Positions 46,098 to 54,690 of a DNA stretch of 64,000 nt are shown here, piece after piece (the stretch's first letter is position 1; each line of letters begins with the position of its first letter). The stretch lies in the NCBI RefSeq assembly GCF_000293885.2, contig NZ_CP010945.1, forward strand, positions 186,001-250,000, in the 5' to 3' direction. The position numbers and the translations under genes are program-made. The DNA is from Pseudomonas fluorescens NCIMB 11764 (lineage in GTDB: Bacteria > Pseudomonadota > Gammaproteobacteria > Pseudomonadales > Pseudomonadaceae). Under the pieces are notes generated by a model. That model worked only from the letters and a program-made list of their open reading frames with translations. It searched no databases and had not been told where the DNA came from.

Positions 46098-47012
46098 TTG
46101 ATTACGACACCACTCGGTAAATATACAGGCATAACCTGGGAAGCAGAATGTCAGCTTGTGTTCAAATTCAAGCACGGAGCAGATGGATATCAGCAAGTTC
46201 CCCCGTCTCCGGGTGATTATGGCATCGAAGGCTTTACTAAGCGTACTGGTTATGCCTTTCAATGTTACTGCCCTGAAAAGCAGTACCATCAAGATGAGCT
46301 ATATGAAAACCAGAGAGACAAAATCAATAAAGATCTCGGTAAACTAAAGAAAAACACCGCAGAATTGCAGAAAATTCTCGGCAACACCAAAATTTCAACT
46401 TGGTGTTTCGTCACGCCTGAAATCAACAGAAACAAATTGCTCTCTTATGCTCAGACCAAGCAAGCAGAAGTAAGGGCCTGGGATTTACCGCATTTAGACA
46501 AAAATTTCACCATCCTACTGCACGATCATGAATTCTACGTGCAGGAGTTCAACACACTGAGAATATCAGCAGGCTTACCTCCATGCCTGGGCTCGCCAAC
46601 AGAATCGTTACCGAAAGTGAGCAAGACTCTTGAGCCATTTGACGAAAACCTGGCCAGAAAATGTAGTTTACGGATGCCCGGAAAACCTGCCAGACAGGTG
46701 GAAAGCTTGGTAGCTCTCACCACAAAATCTTTTCTAGATCACGATACTTACTTTCAGTCGCTGTACGACCGTTCGCCTCAGACTTATGTAAATATTGCTC
46801 GCATCGTAAACGCCTTCGAGTTAGAAGTTCAAGAATGGGGACTCACGTCAGACGCAACACCTGAGCAGCTAACAGAACTGGTAAAGACCAGACTGATGGA
46901 TTTTTTGGTCACCGACCGCAATCTGAACATTGACAAGTCTACGGCAAGCGAGGTGGTGCGAAGAACCATTGCTCGTTGGCTTGCGATCTGTGAACTGGAC
47001 TTCAACGAGTAA
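46098..47012 (+). CDS. Nuclease-like first gene of ABC-three-component operon
   Basis: A 304-residue protein. The N-terminus reads ITWEAECQLVFKFKHGADGY, then PGDYGIEGF and GYAFQCYCPE. The spacing of Glu 15/17, Asp 40 and the QCYC strand fits a PD-(D/E)xK (Mrr-like) restriction nuclease core, with Cys where a catalytic Lys is common. The rest is helical and ends in a domain of repeated charged helices. It starts a tight operon with a small middle protein and a Rad50-like ATPase. In ABC-three-component systems the variable gene is the effector, so I infer a DNA-cutting effector; activity is not proven. Confidence 0.7.
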   Translation: MITTPLGKYTGITWEAECQLVFKFKHGADGYQQVPPSPGDYGIEGFTKRTGYAFQCYCPEKQYHQDELYENQRDKINKDLGKLKKNTAELQKILGNTKISTWCFVTPEINRNKLLSYAQTKQAEVRAWDLPHLDKNFTILLHDHEFYVQEFNTLRISAGLPPCLGSPTESLPKVSKTLEPFDENLARKCSLRMPGKPARQVESLVALTTKSFLDHDTYFQSLYDRSPQTYVNIARIVNAFELEVQEWGLTSDATPEQLTELVKTRLMDFLVTDRNLNIDKSTASEVVRRTIARWLAICELDFNE

Positions 47013-47015
47013 ACT

Positions 47016-47459
47016 ATGGCTCAGCTTAAATTCACAAGGCGGCCCATCCCCGTTCTTTCAGAACTTCGCCCACTATACAAAATATCACAAGCACTTCTTA
47101 TACTTCATCTGTCGTGCCGTGGTGCAAAAGGCAGCCTTCCAAAAATCCACCTTTTAAACTGGGCGCTCAAGACTCCCGAACGTATAAAGGGTCTTGCAAT
47201 TGGAGCAGAACACGGTCAACTGCACCTCCCCATTTGGGGTTTTGATCCGGCCATGGCAATTGCATTGAACCTTGCATTCAAGGATTCCCTGATTACACCC
47301 ACAACGAACGGCTTTGAGCTCAGCCCCAAAGGAAAAGCCTACGTGAACCTGATACTCGCTGACGAAAGTGTACTCAGTGAGGAAAAAGCCGCCCTAAAAT
47401 CAATCGGAAAAAAAATTACGGAAGACATGGTAGATTCCGTTTCCAAGGGATGGGAATAA
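47016..47459 (+). CDS. Small middle-component protein of ABC-three-component operon
   Basis: A 147-residue protein 3 bp behind the nuclease-like gene. It has winged-helix-like order: LYKISQALLILHLSCRGAKG, SLPKIHLLNWALKTPERIKG, then a strand/wing region and a C-terminal helix (EEKAALKSIGKKITEDMV). This is the usual look of middle components, which link effector and ATPase in such operons. It has no catalytic motif. Its stop lies 2 bp before the ATPase start. Confidence 0.72.
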   Translation: MAQLKFTRRPIPVLSELRPLYKISQALLILHLSCRGAKGSLPKIHLLNWALKTPERIKGLAIGAEHGQLHLPIWGFDPAMAIALNLAFKDSLITPTTNGFELSPKGKAYVNLILADESVLSEEKAALKSIGKKITEDMVDSVSKGWE

Positions 47460-47461
47460 TT

Positions 47462-49591
47462 ATGTACATCAAGGCGATCAAGATTGATATCCAGACAACC
47501 AGCGGCCCGTTTGGATTTTTCACTACTTTTAGTCGAAACCTTAACATTATTAGGGGCCGTAATTCCGCCGGCAAAAGTACAATTGTACATGCGATAATGT
47601 ATGCTATCGGCATGGAAGAATTACTAGGCGCTCAGAATGAAAATGCGCTGACTTACGCCCTAAAAGATCACCTTGAGCACGAGAACATCAAACATGCTAT
47701 CCGCTCATCCAAAGTAACAATTGAAATTGAGAACAAAGGCAAAACAATTACTGCCACTCGAAGTGTCAAAGAAGAAGGACTTAGCACAAAGCTGATACAA
47801 ATACAGGAATGCTCAGGCCTGACTGAGAGACAGACCGCTCCCACTCTCTACAAGTTTCTTCATGATGGTGGCAGCGCGAAAATTGAGGAAGGCTTTTACA
47901 CCTACTTCGAAAAATTCCTAGGCTTGACGCTGCCATTAGTACCTAAAACCAATGGAAAACCCGAAAAGCTTTATTTGCAGTACGTTTTTGCTGCAATGAT
48001 GGTAGAGCAAAAACGTGGGTGGACTGACTACATCGCCAACCTGCCCTACTTTGGGATACGAGATGCACGGATTAAAATTGTCGACTTCCTTGTAGGCACT
48101 GACGTCTTCGAAACAGATGCAAAGCGTGACATCCTGGATCAAGAGGCAAAGTCGATCCACGAAGAATGGCAAATTTCTTATCGAACGCTTGTCACCGAAA
48201 CACTAAAGCAAGGCTTACAGTTCTCCAATATTTCAAAAAACCCAAATCCCGACTTTAAGGCCGAACTTGTTGACTTCCACAAAACGACTGAAGGCATAAC
48301 TGAAAGCATATCGGAGTATCGAGCACGCAAGGTCAGCGAGCATGAAATCATCGGAATGAAATTGACCCAACAGGGTGAAGCGCCAACCCAAGAATTAACA
48401 CAATCCATAGACAAACACACCAGCGAACTCGAACGCTTCACGGTCGCTTACGAGACCTGTTTAGGCAACCTTGCATTGCTGCGTGTAAACACTACCAGCA
48501 ATAGGTTAAACACAAAGCAAGCCCGAGACGAGTTGACTAAAAACCAGGCCGCACAGAAGCTCATCAAGTTCGGCGCTTCGCTCAGTTTGTCCACCGCAGA
48601 AAACTCTTGCCCTGCATGCCATCAAGCAATAGGACACTCTCTTGTCGATCTGCATGAGAGCACACCTCACATGGACATCGGCACCAACATTGACTATCTG
48701 AGCGCTCAACTCAGAATGCTCGAACGCGAGCGAGGCGGTATCGATCAGTCGATCAAGGAAGCTGAGGCACTTAAAGATCAGTTGGCTAAAAACATTGCAG
48801 CCACCAAGTCTGCACTGAGAGCTTTGCGCTCAGATCTGACCTCCAACTCCTCCGTATCAAAATCAGGCATCAGACTGCAACTGCAGATCGAGATGGAGCT
48901 CGAAGAGCTGTTCAAATTCGAAGCGTACTCGGATCAGGTACTGGACGCCTTCGAACAGCTAGCAAACCGATTCCACGAGAACCAGAAAAGCCGCGCGCAG
49001 ATGCCTCGCACCCATTACTCAGACTCCGACTTCGCCAAATATCGGCTGTTCGAAAAAATGTTTCGCGCCAATATTAGTGCCTTCGATTACCACAGCGCGG
49101 CGATCGAGGACATCGAGTTCAATAAGGAAAACCTGCTGCCGTACTTGGCCAAGATCGAGCTCAGAGAGATCAACGAGCGGAGTGTAACGTCGTCTGCATC
49201 TGTAGCCTCAACTACTCCAGCGGTTGCCAGAAGTGATGACGCGCCCAAAGGGAAAGGCAATATCGCTCGGGAGTCCAGTGCTAGTGACTTTGTGCGGCTC
49301 ATATGGAGCTATTTGCTCTCCATCTATCAGACATCTGCTCACACAACAGTCAACGGTAATCACCTAGGAATACTGCTGCTGGACGAGCCTGGACAGCATT
49401 CGATGGCCACCAAAAGCCAACAGGCGCTGTTCCAATTGCTTTCATCGGAGACGGGGCTACAGAGCATCGTGGCAGCCTCTTTTGATGACAGCGAAGCGAC
49501 TTACAAAGAGGCAACTTCCAACGTCCAGTTCAAGCTTATACAGCTCGGAGACAAGTCTATTTCTCCCGTTACTGATGGTCTGGGTATCTGA
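47462..49591 (+). CDS. Rad50/SMC-like ATPase with zinc hook, third gene of ABC-three-component operon
   Basis: I start at MYIKAIKIDI (709 residues), 2 bp behind the preceding stop; an ATG four codons earlier overlaps that gene. Walker A is GRNSAGKST, followed by long coiled coils, a zinc-hook-like CPACH (about residue 383), a second coiled coil, and Walker B in LLLDEPGQHS (about residues 637-646). Such ATPases sense DNA or invading replicons and drive a partner effector. The gene is the last before the AT-rich right end of the island. It is AT-rich compared with the host. Confidence 0.85.
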   Translation: MYIKAIKIDIQTTSGPFGFFTTFSRNLNIIRGRNSAGKSTIVHAIMYAIGMEELLGAQNENALTYALKDHLEHENIKHAIRSSKVTIEIENKGKTITATRSVKEEGLSTKLIQIQECSGLTERQTAPTLYKFLHDGGSAKIEEGFYTYFEKFLGLTLPLVPKTNGKPEKLYLQYVFAAMMVEQKRGWTDYIANLPYFGIRDARIKIVDFLVGTDVFETDAKRDILDQEAKSIHEEWQISYRTLVTETLKQGLQFSNISKNPNPDFKAELVDFHKTTEGITESISEYRARKVSEHEIIGMKLTQQGEAPTQELTQSIDKHTSELERFTVAYETCLGNLALLRVNTTSNRLNTKQARDELTKNQAAQKLIKFGASLSLSTAENSCPACHQAIGHSLVDLHESTPHMDIGTNIDYLSAQLRMLERERGGIDQSIKEAEALKDQLAKNIAATKSALRALRSDLTSNSSVSKSGIRLQLQIEMELEELFKFEAYSDQVLDAFEQLANRFHENQKSRAQMPRTHYSDSDFAKYRLFEKMFRANISAFDYHSAAIEDIEFNKENLLPYLAKIELREINERSVTSSASVASTTPAVARSDDAPKGKGNIARESSASDFVRLIWSYLLSIYQTSAHTTVNGNHLGILLLDEPGQHSMATKSQQALFQLLSSETGLQSIVAASFDDSEATYKEATSNVQFKLIQLGDKSISPVTDGLGI

Positions 49592-49752
49592 GGTTTTGGG
49601 AGGATGGGTTTGGTGGGGCGAGGTATCAACCACGCCTCCTCACTCCCCATGGGAAGGCGCAACTGTAACTGCATAGGGTGTCACAAGAAAAGGGAAGAGG
49701 GTGCCAGGAGCATTGGGCTACGGATCTGGATGATAGGGGGGGGCAGACCTCA
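49592..49752. other. Non-coding stretch before right end
   Basis: No gene. Runs of G (GGGGGGG at about 49737) precede the AT-rich tail that carries the right-end repeats. Confidence 0.5.
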
Positions 49753-49794
49753 GATTTGACAAAATTCCAGGTTATTTTGATGTAAATGGCAAAA
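49753..49794 (-). repeat. Right-end inverted repeats of the island
   Basis: Read on the minus strand: TTTTGCCATTTACA (49781-49794), then TTGTCAAAT (49753-49761), matching the left end in inverted orientation. The region between is AT-rich, as described for GInt 3' ends. It also supplies eight codons and the stop (49772) for the truncated host hrpB 5' part. Confidence 0.65.
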
Positions 49795-49795
49795 C

Positions 49796-50176
49796 ATGGA
49801 ATTCGTCGAAGATCAGCAGACCCACGCCTTCCAGCGCCGGGTCATCCTGCAAGCGGCGGGTGAGGATGCCTTCGGTGACCACTTCGATACGGGTGTTGGG
49901 GCCGACTTTGCTGTCCAGCCGAATGCGATAGCCGACGGTTTCCCCGACCTTTTCGCCCAGCTCACTGGCCAGACGCTCCGCTGCCGCACGCGCGGCCAAC
50001 CGGCGCGGTTCGAGCATCAGAATGGTCTGCCCGGCCAGCCATGGCTCGTTGAGCAGGGCCAAAGGCACGCGGGTGGTTTTACCGGCGCCGGGCGGTGCTT
50101 CGAGCACGGCTTCGTGGCGTGTAGCCAAGGCTTCACGCAGGGCGGGTAAAACTTCATCAATCGGCAAAGAAATCAT
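49796..50176 (-). pseudogene. hrpB: Host hrpB, 5' part
   Basis: Starts at [10 protein letters not shown] (50176) and keeps Walker [26 protein letters not shown] and DEFH, then runs into island sequence (VLPFTSK) and stops at 49772. The continuation is at 4313-6442. The short product would carry a P-loop but not the rest of a helicase domain, so it is not expected to work. GC-rich codons mark it as native. Confidence 0.93.
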
Positions 50177-50285
50177 GCTGGCTCCCAAACAGAGGCGCGA
50201 GTATAACGGCGAACTGCTCGGCGTTTATCAGGGTCCTAATTCATAGAGACGCCCTTTCGTTTCAAGACTACTCAGGAGATTTCCT

Positions 50286-50705
50286 ATGCGTGTTCCCTTT
50301 CGCTTGATTGGCGGTGTATTGGTTGCAACCCTGCTGACCCAGGTAACGGCTTGCGGATCGATTTTCTACCCTGATCGTCGCGGGCAGATCGACGGCAAGA
50401 TCGACCCGGCCATCGCCGCGCTGGATGCCGTGGGCCTGCTGTTCTACATCATTCCCGGCCTGATCGCGTTTGCGGTCGACTTCGCCACCGGCGCGATCTA
50501 CTACGCACCGGGCGAAACCGCGCAGGTGGCGCCGGAAAAACTCAAGGAAGCCATCGGCGCCGACGGCAAGGTCGACACCCACAAGTTGCAGACTATTCTG
50601 GAAACCGAGCTGGGCCGCAGCTTCCCGCTGGATGACCCACGCCTGATCCAGCACAAGGGCAGCACCCAGCAACTGGCCCTGCTCGGCCTGCAACCTGCCG
50701 CGTAA
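50286..50705 (+). CDS. Small envelope lipoprotein
   Basis: A 139-residue protein with AGGAG before the start. The leader GVLVATLLTQVTACGS ends in a lipobox with Cys at about residue 23. A second hydrophobic segment, AVGLLFYIIPGLIAFAVDFA, follows. The position next to hrpB and the CDF transporter is conserved in Pseudomonas (PA3962 position). Function unknown; it has been labelled as a YceK-like or other lipoprotein in related genomes. Confidence 0.75.
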   Translation: MRVPFRLIGGVLVATLLTQVTACGSIFYPDRRGQIDGKIDPAIAALDAVGLLFYIIPGLIAFAVDFATGAIYYAPGETAQVAPEKLKEAIGADGKVDTHKLQTILETELGRSFPLDDPRLIQHKGSTQQLALLGLQPAA

Positions 50706-50734
50706 TCGGTACACATGAAGGAATAGCCGTACCT

Positions 50735-51643
50735 ATGATTTCCAGCTCCGAACACGCCCGCCTGTTGCGGCTGGCGACCCGTGCCTCGGTGGCGGTGGCG
50801 TGCACGTTGATCGTCGCCAAAGGCATCGCCTGGTGGCTGAGCGGTTCGGTCAGCATGCTCGCCGGGCTGACCGACTCCGTCCTCGACGGCGTTACCTCGC
50901 TGCTCAACCTGCTGGCGGTGCATTACGCCTTGCGCCCTGCCGACGACGATCACCGTTACGGGCATGGCAAGGCCGAGTCACTGGCGGGCATGGCGCAGGC
51001 GTTGTTCATTGGCGGCAGTGCGGTGTTGATCGCGTTGCAGGCTTTTGACCGGCTCAAGCATCCGGAACCGGTGGGTGCGCCGTGGATCAGCATCGGCGTG
51101 ATTGTGTTCTCTCTGGCGCTGACGCTGGCGTTGCTGATGTTGCAGCATCGGGTGGTCAAGGCCACCGGTTCCAACGCCGTGCGCGCCGACTCCCTGCATT
51201 ACCGTTCGGATCTGCTGCTCAATGGCAGCATTCTGGTCGCGCTAGTGCTGGCCGGGTATGGCTGGCATCAGGTGGATGCGTGGTTTGGATTGGGGATTGC
51301 CGCTTACATCCTCTGGAGCGCCATTCAGATCGCCCGGGAAAGTTTTACGGTGTTGATGGATGAGGAGCTGCCGCAGGATGTCAGCCAGCACATGCTCGAA
51401 CTGGCCTGTAGCGTTCCGGGCGTATTGGGTGCGCATGACCTGCGCACACGGGTTTCCGGCAACCAGTGGTTCGTGCAATTGCATTTGGAATTGCCGGGGG
51501 AGCTGACCCTGTCAGTCGCCCACGGCATCAGCGATCAGGCGGCGGATGCGATTCATGCCGCTTACCCGCGAGCCGAAGTACTGGTGCACGCCGACCCGCA
51601 GGAAGTGGTGAACGTCGCCGGGGAGAATCAGAAACTCACCTGA
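50735..51643 (+). CDS. fieF: Cation diffusion facilitator, FieF/YiiP type
   Basis: A 302-residue six-helix exporter. Metal-site motifs are DSVLDGV in helix 2 and HYRSDLL in helix 5, with the family loop HRYGHGKAESLAGMAQ between helices 2 and 3, and a cytoplasmic C-terminal domain (residues about 205-290) with conserved His and Asp (QLHLELPG, HGISDQAADAI, LVHADP). It exports Fe(II) or Zn(II) in exchange for protons. It is part of the conserved neighbourhood, not island cargo. Confidence 0.92.
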   Translation: MISSSEHARLLRLATRASVAVACTLIVAKGIAWWLSGSVSMLAGLTDSVLDGVTSLLNLLAVHYALRPADDDHRYGHGKAESLAGMAQALFIGGSAVLIALQAFDRLKHPEPVGAPWISIGVIVFSLALTLALLMLQHRVVKATGSNAVRADSLHYRSDLLLNGSILVALVLAGYGWHQVDAWFGLGIAAYILWSAIQIARESFTVLMDEELPQDVSQHMLELACSVPGVLGAHDLRTRVSGNQWFVQLHLELPGELTLSVAHGISDQAADAIHAAYPRAEVLVHADPQEVVNVAGENQKLT

Positions 51644-52641
51644 TACCCGCGGCTGCTCAGGCAGTTCCCCTGGGCCTGACGGTAGGCTTGCACCACCGAC
51701 GGGTCCGGTTGATAAGTGGCCGTGCGCGGATCGAAACCGCTCTGCTGCACCGCATATTGATAGCACTCGTACCCGTCCTGATTGACCTGCTCCGGTGACT
51801 GACCGTTGGCCGGATAGGCCACCACGTCATAACCATTGCTGACCGGTTGCGGCTGCGGTTGCACGGGCGGCTCGACCACCACGTAATCCTGAGTCGTTTC
51901 CTGGTAGGCGTAATACGACCCGGCCGCGAGAAACAACAGCGCACCACCAATCCACACTTCGCGGGCGTAATCCGGCAGGTAGCCGACGCGAATCCCGCGT
52001 GGCGGCTGCACCACCACATAACGCGGGCCCAGCGGCCGGTACCAGTAGCCGCCGGAGTAGAAATAATCCTGGCCCCGATAGGGCACGCGGTAGTCGCGGT
52101 CGGGGAAGCGGTCGATCACATGACCGGGACGATACTGCGGCCCTGGCCCCCAACCATTACCATGCCCGTCCGGGCGACCGGCCCAGCGATGATCATCGGG
52201 ACGCGGGCCGTTGTTCTGCCAGTGTGGGTTGTTGTCGTTACGCCGCGGCACGTCATTGTAGTAACCACGCTGTGGCGGCTGGGTCTGGCGCACGGTATCG
52301 GGCCGCCCCTGGATCGGCAGGTCGTTGGCCGGCAATTGGGGTGGCGGCGGCGGTGGCCGAACCGGGTTGTTGAAGTCGCGAGGCTGATTGTTTTGCCACT
52401 GGCTGCCATTGCGCGGCTGCCCGTTCTGCTCGAACTGGCGACTGTTGTCGCCGCGAATGATCTCGTTGTTCTGCGGGCGTGGTTGATTGTTGCCGCCATG
52501 CCCCTGATTGTTGCCCTGATGGCCGTCGCCGCGTTGCCCGTTGTCGGGACCACGGTTCTGCGGCTCATCGGCCAGCGATTGCGCAGTGACACTGACACAT
52601 AGCAAACCAACACCGGCCAAACGCCAGATGCGCGACTTCAT
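51628..52641 (-). CDS. Secreted Asn/Gly/Pro-rich protein (DUF6515-like)
   Basis: A 337-residue protein started at MKSRIWRLAG with GAGG eight bases upstream; a GTG four codons earlier is possible. A signal peptide ends after AQSLADE. About 150 residues follow of low-complexity sequence rich in Asn, Gln, Gly, Arg and Pro. A folded end has a hydrophobic helix (VWIGGALLFLAAGSYYAYQE) and two cysteines (ECYQYAVQQSG and GNCLSSRGYQ). It resembles the DUF6515 family of Pseudomonas. The last 16 bp overlap the convergent fieF gene. Function unknown. Confidence 0.75.
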   Translation of the reverse strand: MKSRIWRLAGVGLLCVSVTAQSLADEPQNRGPDNGQRGDGHQGNNQGHGGNNQPRPQNNEIIRGDNSRQFEQNGQPRNGSQWQNNQPRDFNNPVRPPPPPPQLPANDLPIQGRPDTVRQTQPPQRGYYNDVPRRNDNNPHWQNNGPRPDDHRWAGRPDGHGNGWGPGPQYRPGHVIDRFPDRDYRVPYRGQDYFYSGGYWYRPLGPRYVVVQPPRGIRVGYLPDYAREVWIGGALLFLAAGSYYAYQETTQDYVVVEPPVQPQPQPVSNGYDVVAYPANGQSPEQVNQDGYECYQYAVQQSGFDPRTATYQPDPSVVQAYRQAQGNCLSSRGYQVSF

Positions 52642-52766
52642 GCTTTTCCTCACTGCGGGTTAGGGCCTGTACGTAAGACTGGGAAAGCACAGGCCGGTTC
52701 TGCAACAGGTTATCAGTCGCGAAACTTATTTATTGAGGGAAGCCGGCGATAAATTGCACGCAAAAG

Positions 52767-52793
52767 AAAAGGGAGACCCGTCGGCCTCCCTTT
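52767..52793 (-). terminator. Rho-independent terminator, minus strand
   Basis: AAAGGGAG and CTCCCTTT pair around a GC-rich loop; on the minus strand it is followed by TTTTCTTTTG. No gene is annotated just ahead of it on that strand except the short frame ending at 52836. Confidence 0.6.
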
Positions 52794-52835
52794 GAGAACT
52801 TCGTCCGTGCTCGACGCTTATGACGTCGGCTCACC

Positions 52836-53006
52836 TCACGCCGTCTTCTGGACAGTGTGCAGCTCGGGGGCCGGCACATCCCCGGTGGGGGTGGCGGCCG
52901 CGGCAGGCCTGATTGGGCGAGCCGCTGTGGACTGTTTGTCCGAGCAGTGATTCTGGTGATAAGAATAGGCCTGCAGCGGCGACAGATGATTGCGAAGATT
53001 GCTCAA
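52836..53006 (-). CDS. Possible 56-residue protein
   Basis: A TTG-initiated frame reading SNLRNHLSPLQAYSYHQNHC, then an Ala/Pro-rich tail ending APELHTVQKTA. The main support is that a terminator for this strand follows 43 bp later. No family is recognised, and the start lacks a good ribosome site. Confidence 0.3.
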   Translation of the reverse strand: MSNLRNHLSPLQAYSYHQNHCSDKQSTAARPIRPAAAATPTGDVPAPELHTVQKTA

Positions 53007-53079
53007 ATAAACATGACTTGCGCAATTTTTAACCCTGGATAGATAATCTGCCGCAATTGATATGACAAAGGCCTGATTG

Positions 53080-53559
53080 ATGAGCAAACTCGACCGATAC
53101 GACCTGAGCATTTTGGCGGAATTGCAGCGCGACGCGCGCATCTCCAACCAGGAGCTGGCCGAACGCATCGGCCTGTCGCCTTCACCGTGTTCGCGCCGGG
53201 TCAAGCAACTGGAGGACGACGGTTACATCACCCGCCAGGTGGCGCTGCTGGACCGCAAGATGCTCGGCTTGAGCCTGACCGCCTATGTGCTGATCGGCAT
53301 GGACCGACACACACCGGAGCGGTTCGAGAACTTTGAAGCGGCCATTCGCACGTTGCCGCAAGTGCTGGAATGCAGCCTGGTCACGGGCATGGATGCGGAC
53401 TATCAGCTCAAGGTGGTGGTGCCGGACATGGACCACTACCAGAAATTGCTGTTGGGGCATCTGACCCGGATTGAAGGGGTGACGAGTGTGCGCTCGAGTT
53501 TTGTGTTGAATCAGGTGTTGAACAGCACTGAACTGCCGCTGACTCATCTGCGCAGCTAA
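53080..53559 (+). CDS. Lrp/AsnC-family transcriptional regulator
   Basis: A 159-residue regulator started at MSKLDRYDLS. The N-terminal HTH is DARISNQELAERIGLSPSPC followed by SRRVKQLEDDGYI. The C-terminal RAM domain (CSLVTGMDADYQLKVVVPDM) binds an amino acid. It is part of the conserved Pseudomonas order (PA3965 position). The gene it regulates is not adjacent here. A REP doublet follows directly. Confidence 0.92.
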   Translation: MSKLDRYDLSILAELQRDARISNQELAERIGLSPSPCSRRVKQLEDDGYITRQVALLDRKMLGLSLTAYVLIGMDRHTPERFENFEAAIRTLPQVLECSLVTGMDADYQLKVVVPDMDHYQKLLLGHLTRIEGVTSVRSSFVLNQVLNSTELPLTHLRS

Positions 53560-53561
53560 TT

Positions 53562-53684
53562 GTGGCGAGGGAGCTTGCTCCCGCTCGGCCGCGCAGCGGT
53601 CGTAAAACCAGACAACACAGTGTGACAGATAAAATTCGGGGGCCGCTTCGCGCCCCGGCGGGAGCAAGCTCCCTCGCCACCAGT
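53562..53684. repeat. REP doublet (REPIN)
   Basis: GTGGCGAGGGAGCTTGCTCC at the left and its inverted form GGAGCAAGCTCCCTCGCCAC at the right enclose about 80 bp. Such inverted REP pairs are scattered by the hundreds in P. fluorescens-group genomes, moved by a RAYT transposase encoded elsewhere. Confidence 0.95.
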
Positions 53685-53773
53685 GCGACACACCGCCGCA
53701 GCCCACACCTCCACTACTCTCCCATGCCGTATACTCCAGCGCCTTTTAGCCCCGCCCGCGCTGGAGTTGCCTG

Positions 53774-53983
53774 ATGGATCCTGCCGTATTCGAAGAGTGG
53801 ATGATGACCGGACTGGTCAGCATTCTGATCATTTTCATGGGTTTCATCGTCTGGGATCTGGCGAAAAAATCCAAGGCCGGGCGCTTTGGCTCGTTCATCC
53901 TGTTCTTCGTACTCGGCCTGGGCGTGGCCGCGTTCGTGATCAAAAGCGTGGTAATCGGCCTGATCGAATCCGGGACGTTATAA
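53774..53983 (+). CDS. DUF2788 membrane protein
   Basis: A 69-residue protein with two membrane helices ([19 protein letters not shown] and [19 protein letters not shown]) joined by a basic turn (KKSKAGR). GGAG lies upstream. It matches DUF2788, a conserved small inner-membrane protein of gamma-proteobacteria without known role. Its stop overlaps the convergent rluE gene by a few bases. Confidence 0.88.
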   Translation: MDPAVFEEWMMTGLVSILIIFMGFIVWDLAKKSKAGRFGSFILFFVLGLGVAAFVIKSVVIGLIESGTL

Positions 53984-54619
53984 GCGCGCCGGCACTTCTT
54001 TCCACTGGCCCTGATCGAGCCCTTCGATCGACCAGTCCCCGATCCTGACCCGCACCAGGCGCAACGTCGGCAAGCCGACCGCCGCGGTCATGCGCCGGAC
54101 CTGACGGTTACGCCCCTCGCGAATCACCAGTTCCAGCCAGCTGGTCGGCACGCTTTTGCGAAAGCGCACCGGCGGGTTGCGTGGCCACAGCTCTGGCTCA
54201 TCCAGTTGCCGCGCTTCGGCGGGCAAGGTCATGCCGTCATTCAGTTCGACACCCTCGCGCAAACGCTGCAACTGCTCAGCGCTCGGCTCGCCCTCCACTT
54301 GCACCCAATAGGTCTTGGCCAGTTTGTGTTTGGGATCGGCAATCCGCGCCTGAAGCTGGCCGTCGTTGGTCAGCAACAGCAAGCCTTCACTGTCACGGTC
54401 CAGGCGTCCCGCCGGGTAGATCCCGGGGATCTCGATGTAGTCCTTGAGCGTCGCCCGCCCTTCGCCGTCGCTGAATTGCGTCAGCACATCGAAGGGTTTG
54501 TTGAACAGGATCAGCTTCGGCTCGGCCGGTGGCGCTTTGGCGACACGGCGCGGGGCTGATGAAGATGGCGCAGGCTTCACGCCAGGGCGGCGGGAAACGG
54601 GACGTTGAGGACGGGACAT
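53978..54619 (-). CDS. rluE: 23S rRNA pseudouridine synthase, RluE type
   Basis: A 213-residue enzyme. A basic Pro/Ala/Ser-rich extension of about 30 residues precedes the catalytic domain, which starts at [16 protein letters not shown]. The catalytic motif is [19 protein letters not shown], with the nucleophile Asp. The C-terminal part contains [13 protein letters not shown], the RNA-contacting motif. RluE modifies U2457 in 23S rRNA. It is convergent with the DUF2788 gene. Confidence 0.9.
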   Translation of the reverse strand: MSRPQRPVSRRPGVKPAPSSSAPRRVAKAPPAEPKLILFNKPFDVLTQFSDGEGRATLKDYIEIPGIYPAGRLDRDSEGLLLLTNDGQLQARIADPKHKLAKTYWVQVEGEPSAEQLQRLREGVELNDGMTLPAEARQLDEPELWPRNPPVRFRKSVPTSWLELVIREGRNRQVRRMTAAVGLPTLRLVRVRIGDWSIEGLDQGQWKEVPARL

Positions 54620-54690
54620 GGCGAAGAGAACATCTAACGGTCAGGGCTGCTAATGCTAGTGCCCCGACCGCCAAATGACCATGACAACCG

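Larger units (their letters stand above)
52642..53079. other. Intergenic stretch before the Lrp-type gene
   Basis: Contains a terminator (52767-52793), a possible short minus-strand gene (52836-53006) and the promoter of the Lrp-type regulator. Nothing else is seen. Confidence 0.5.
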
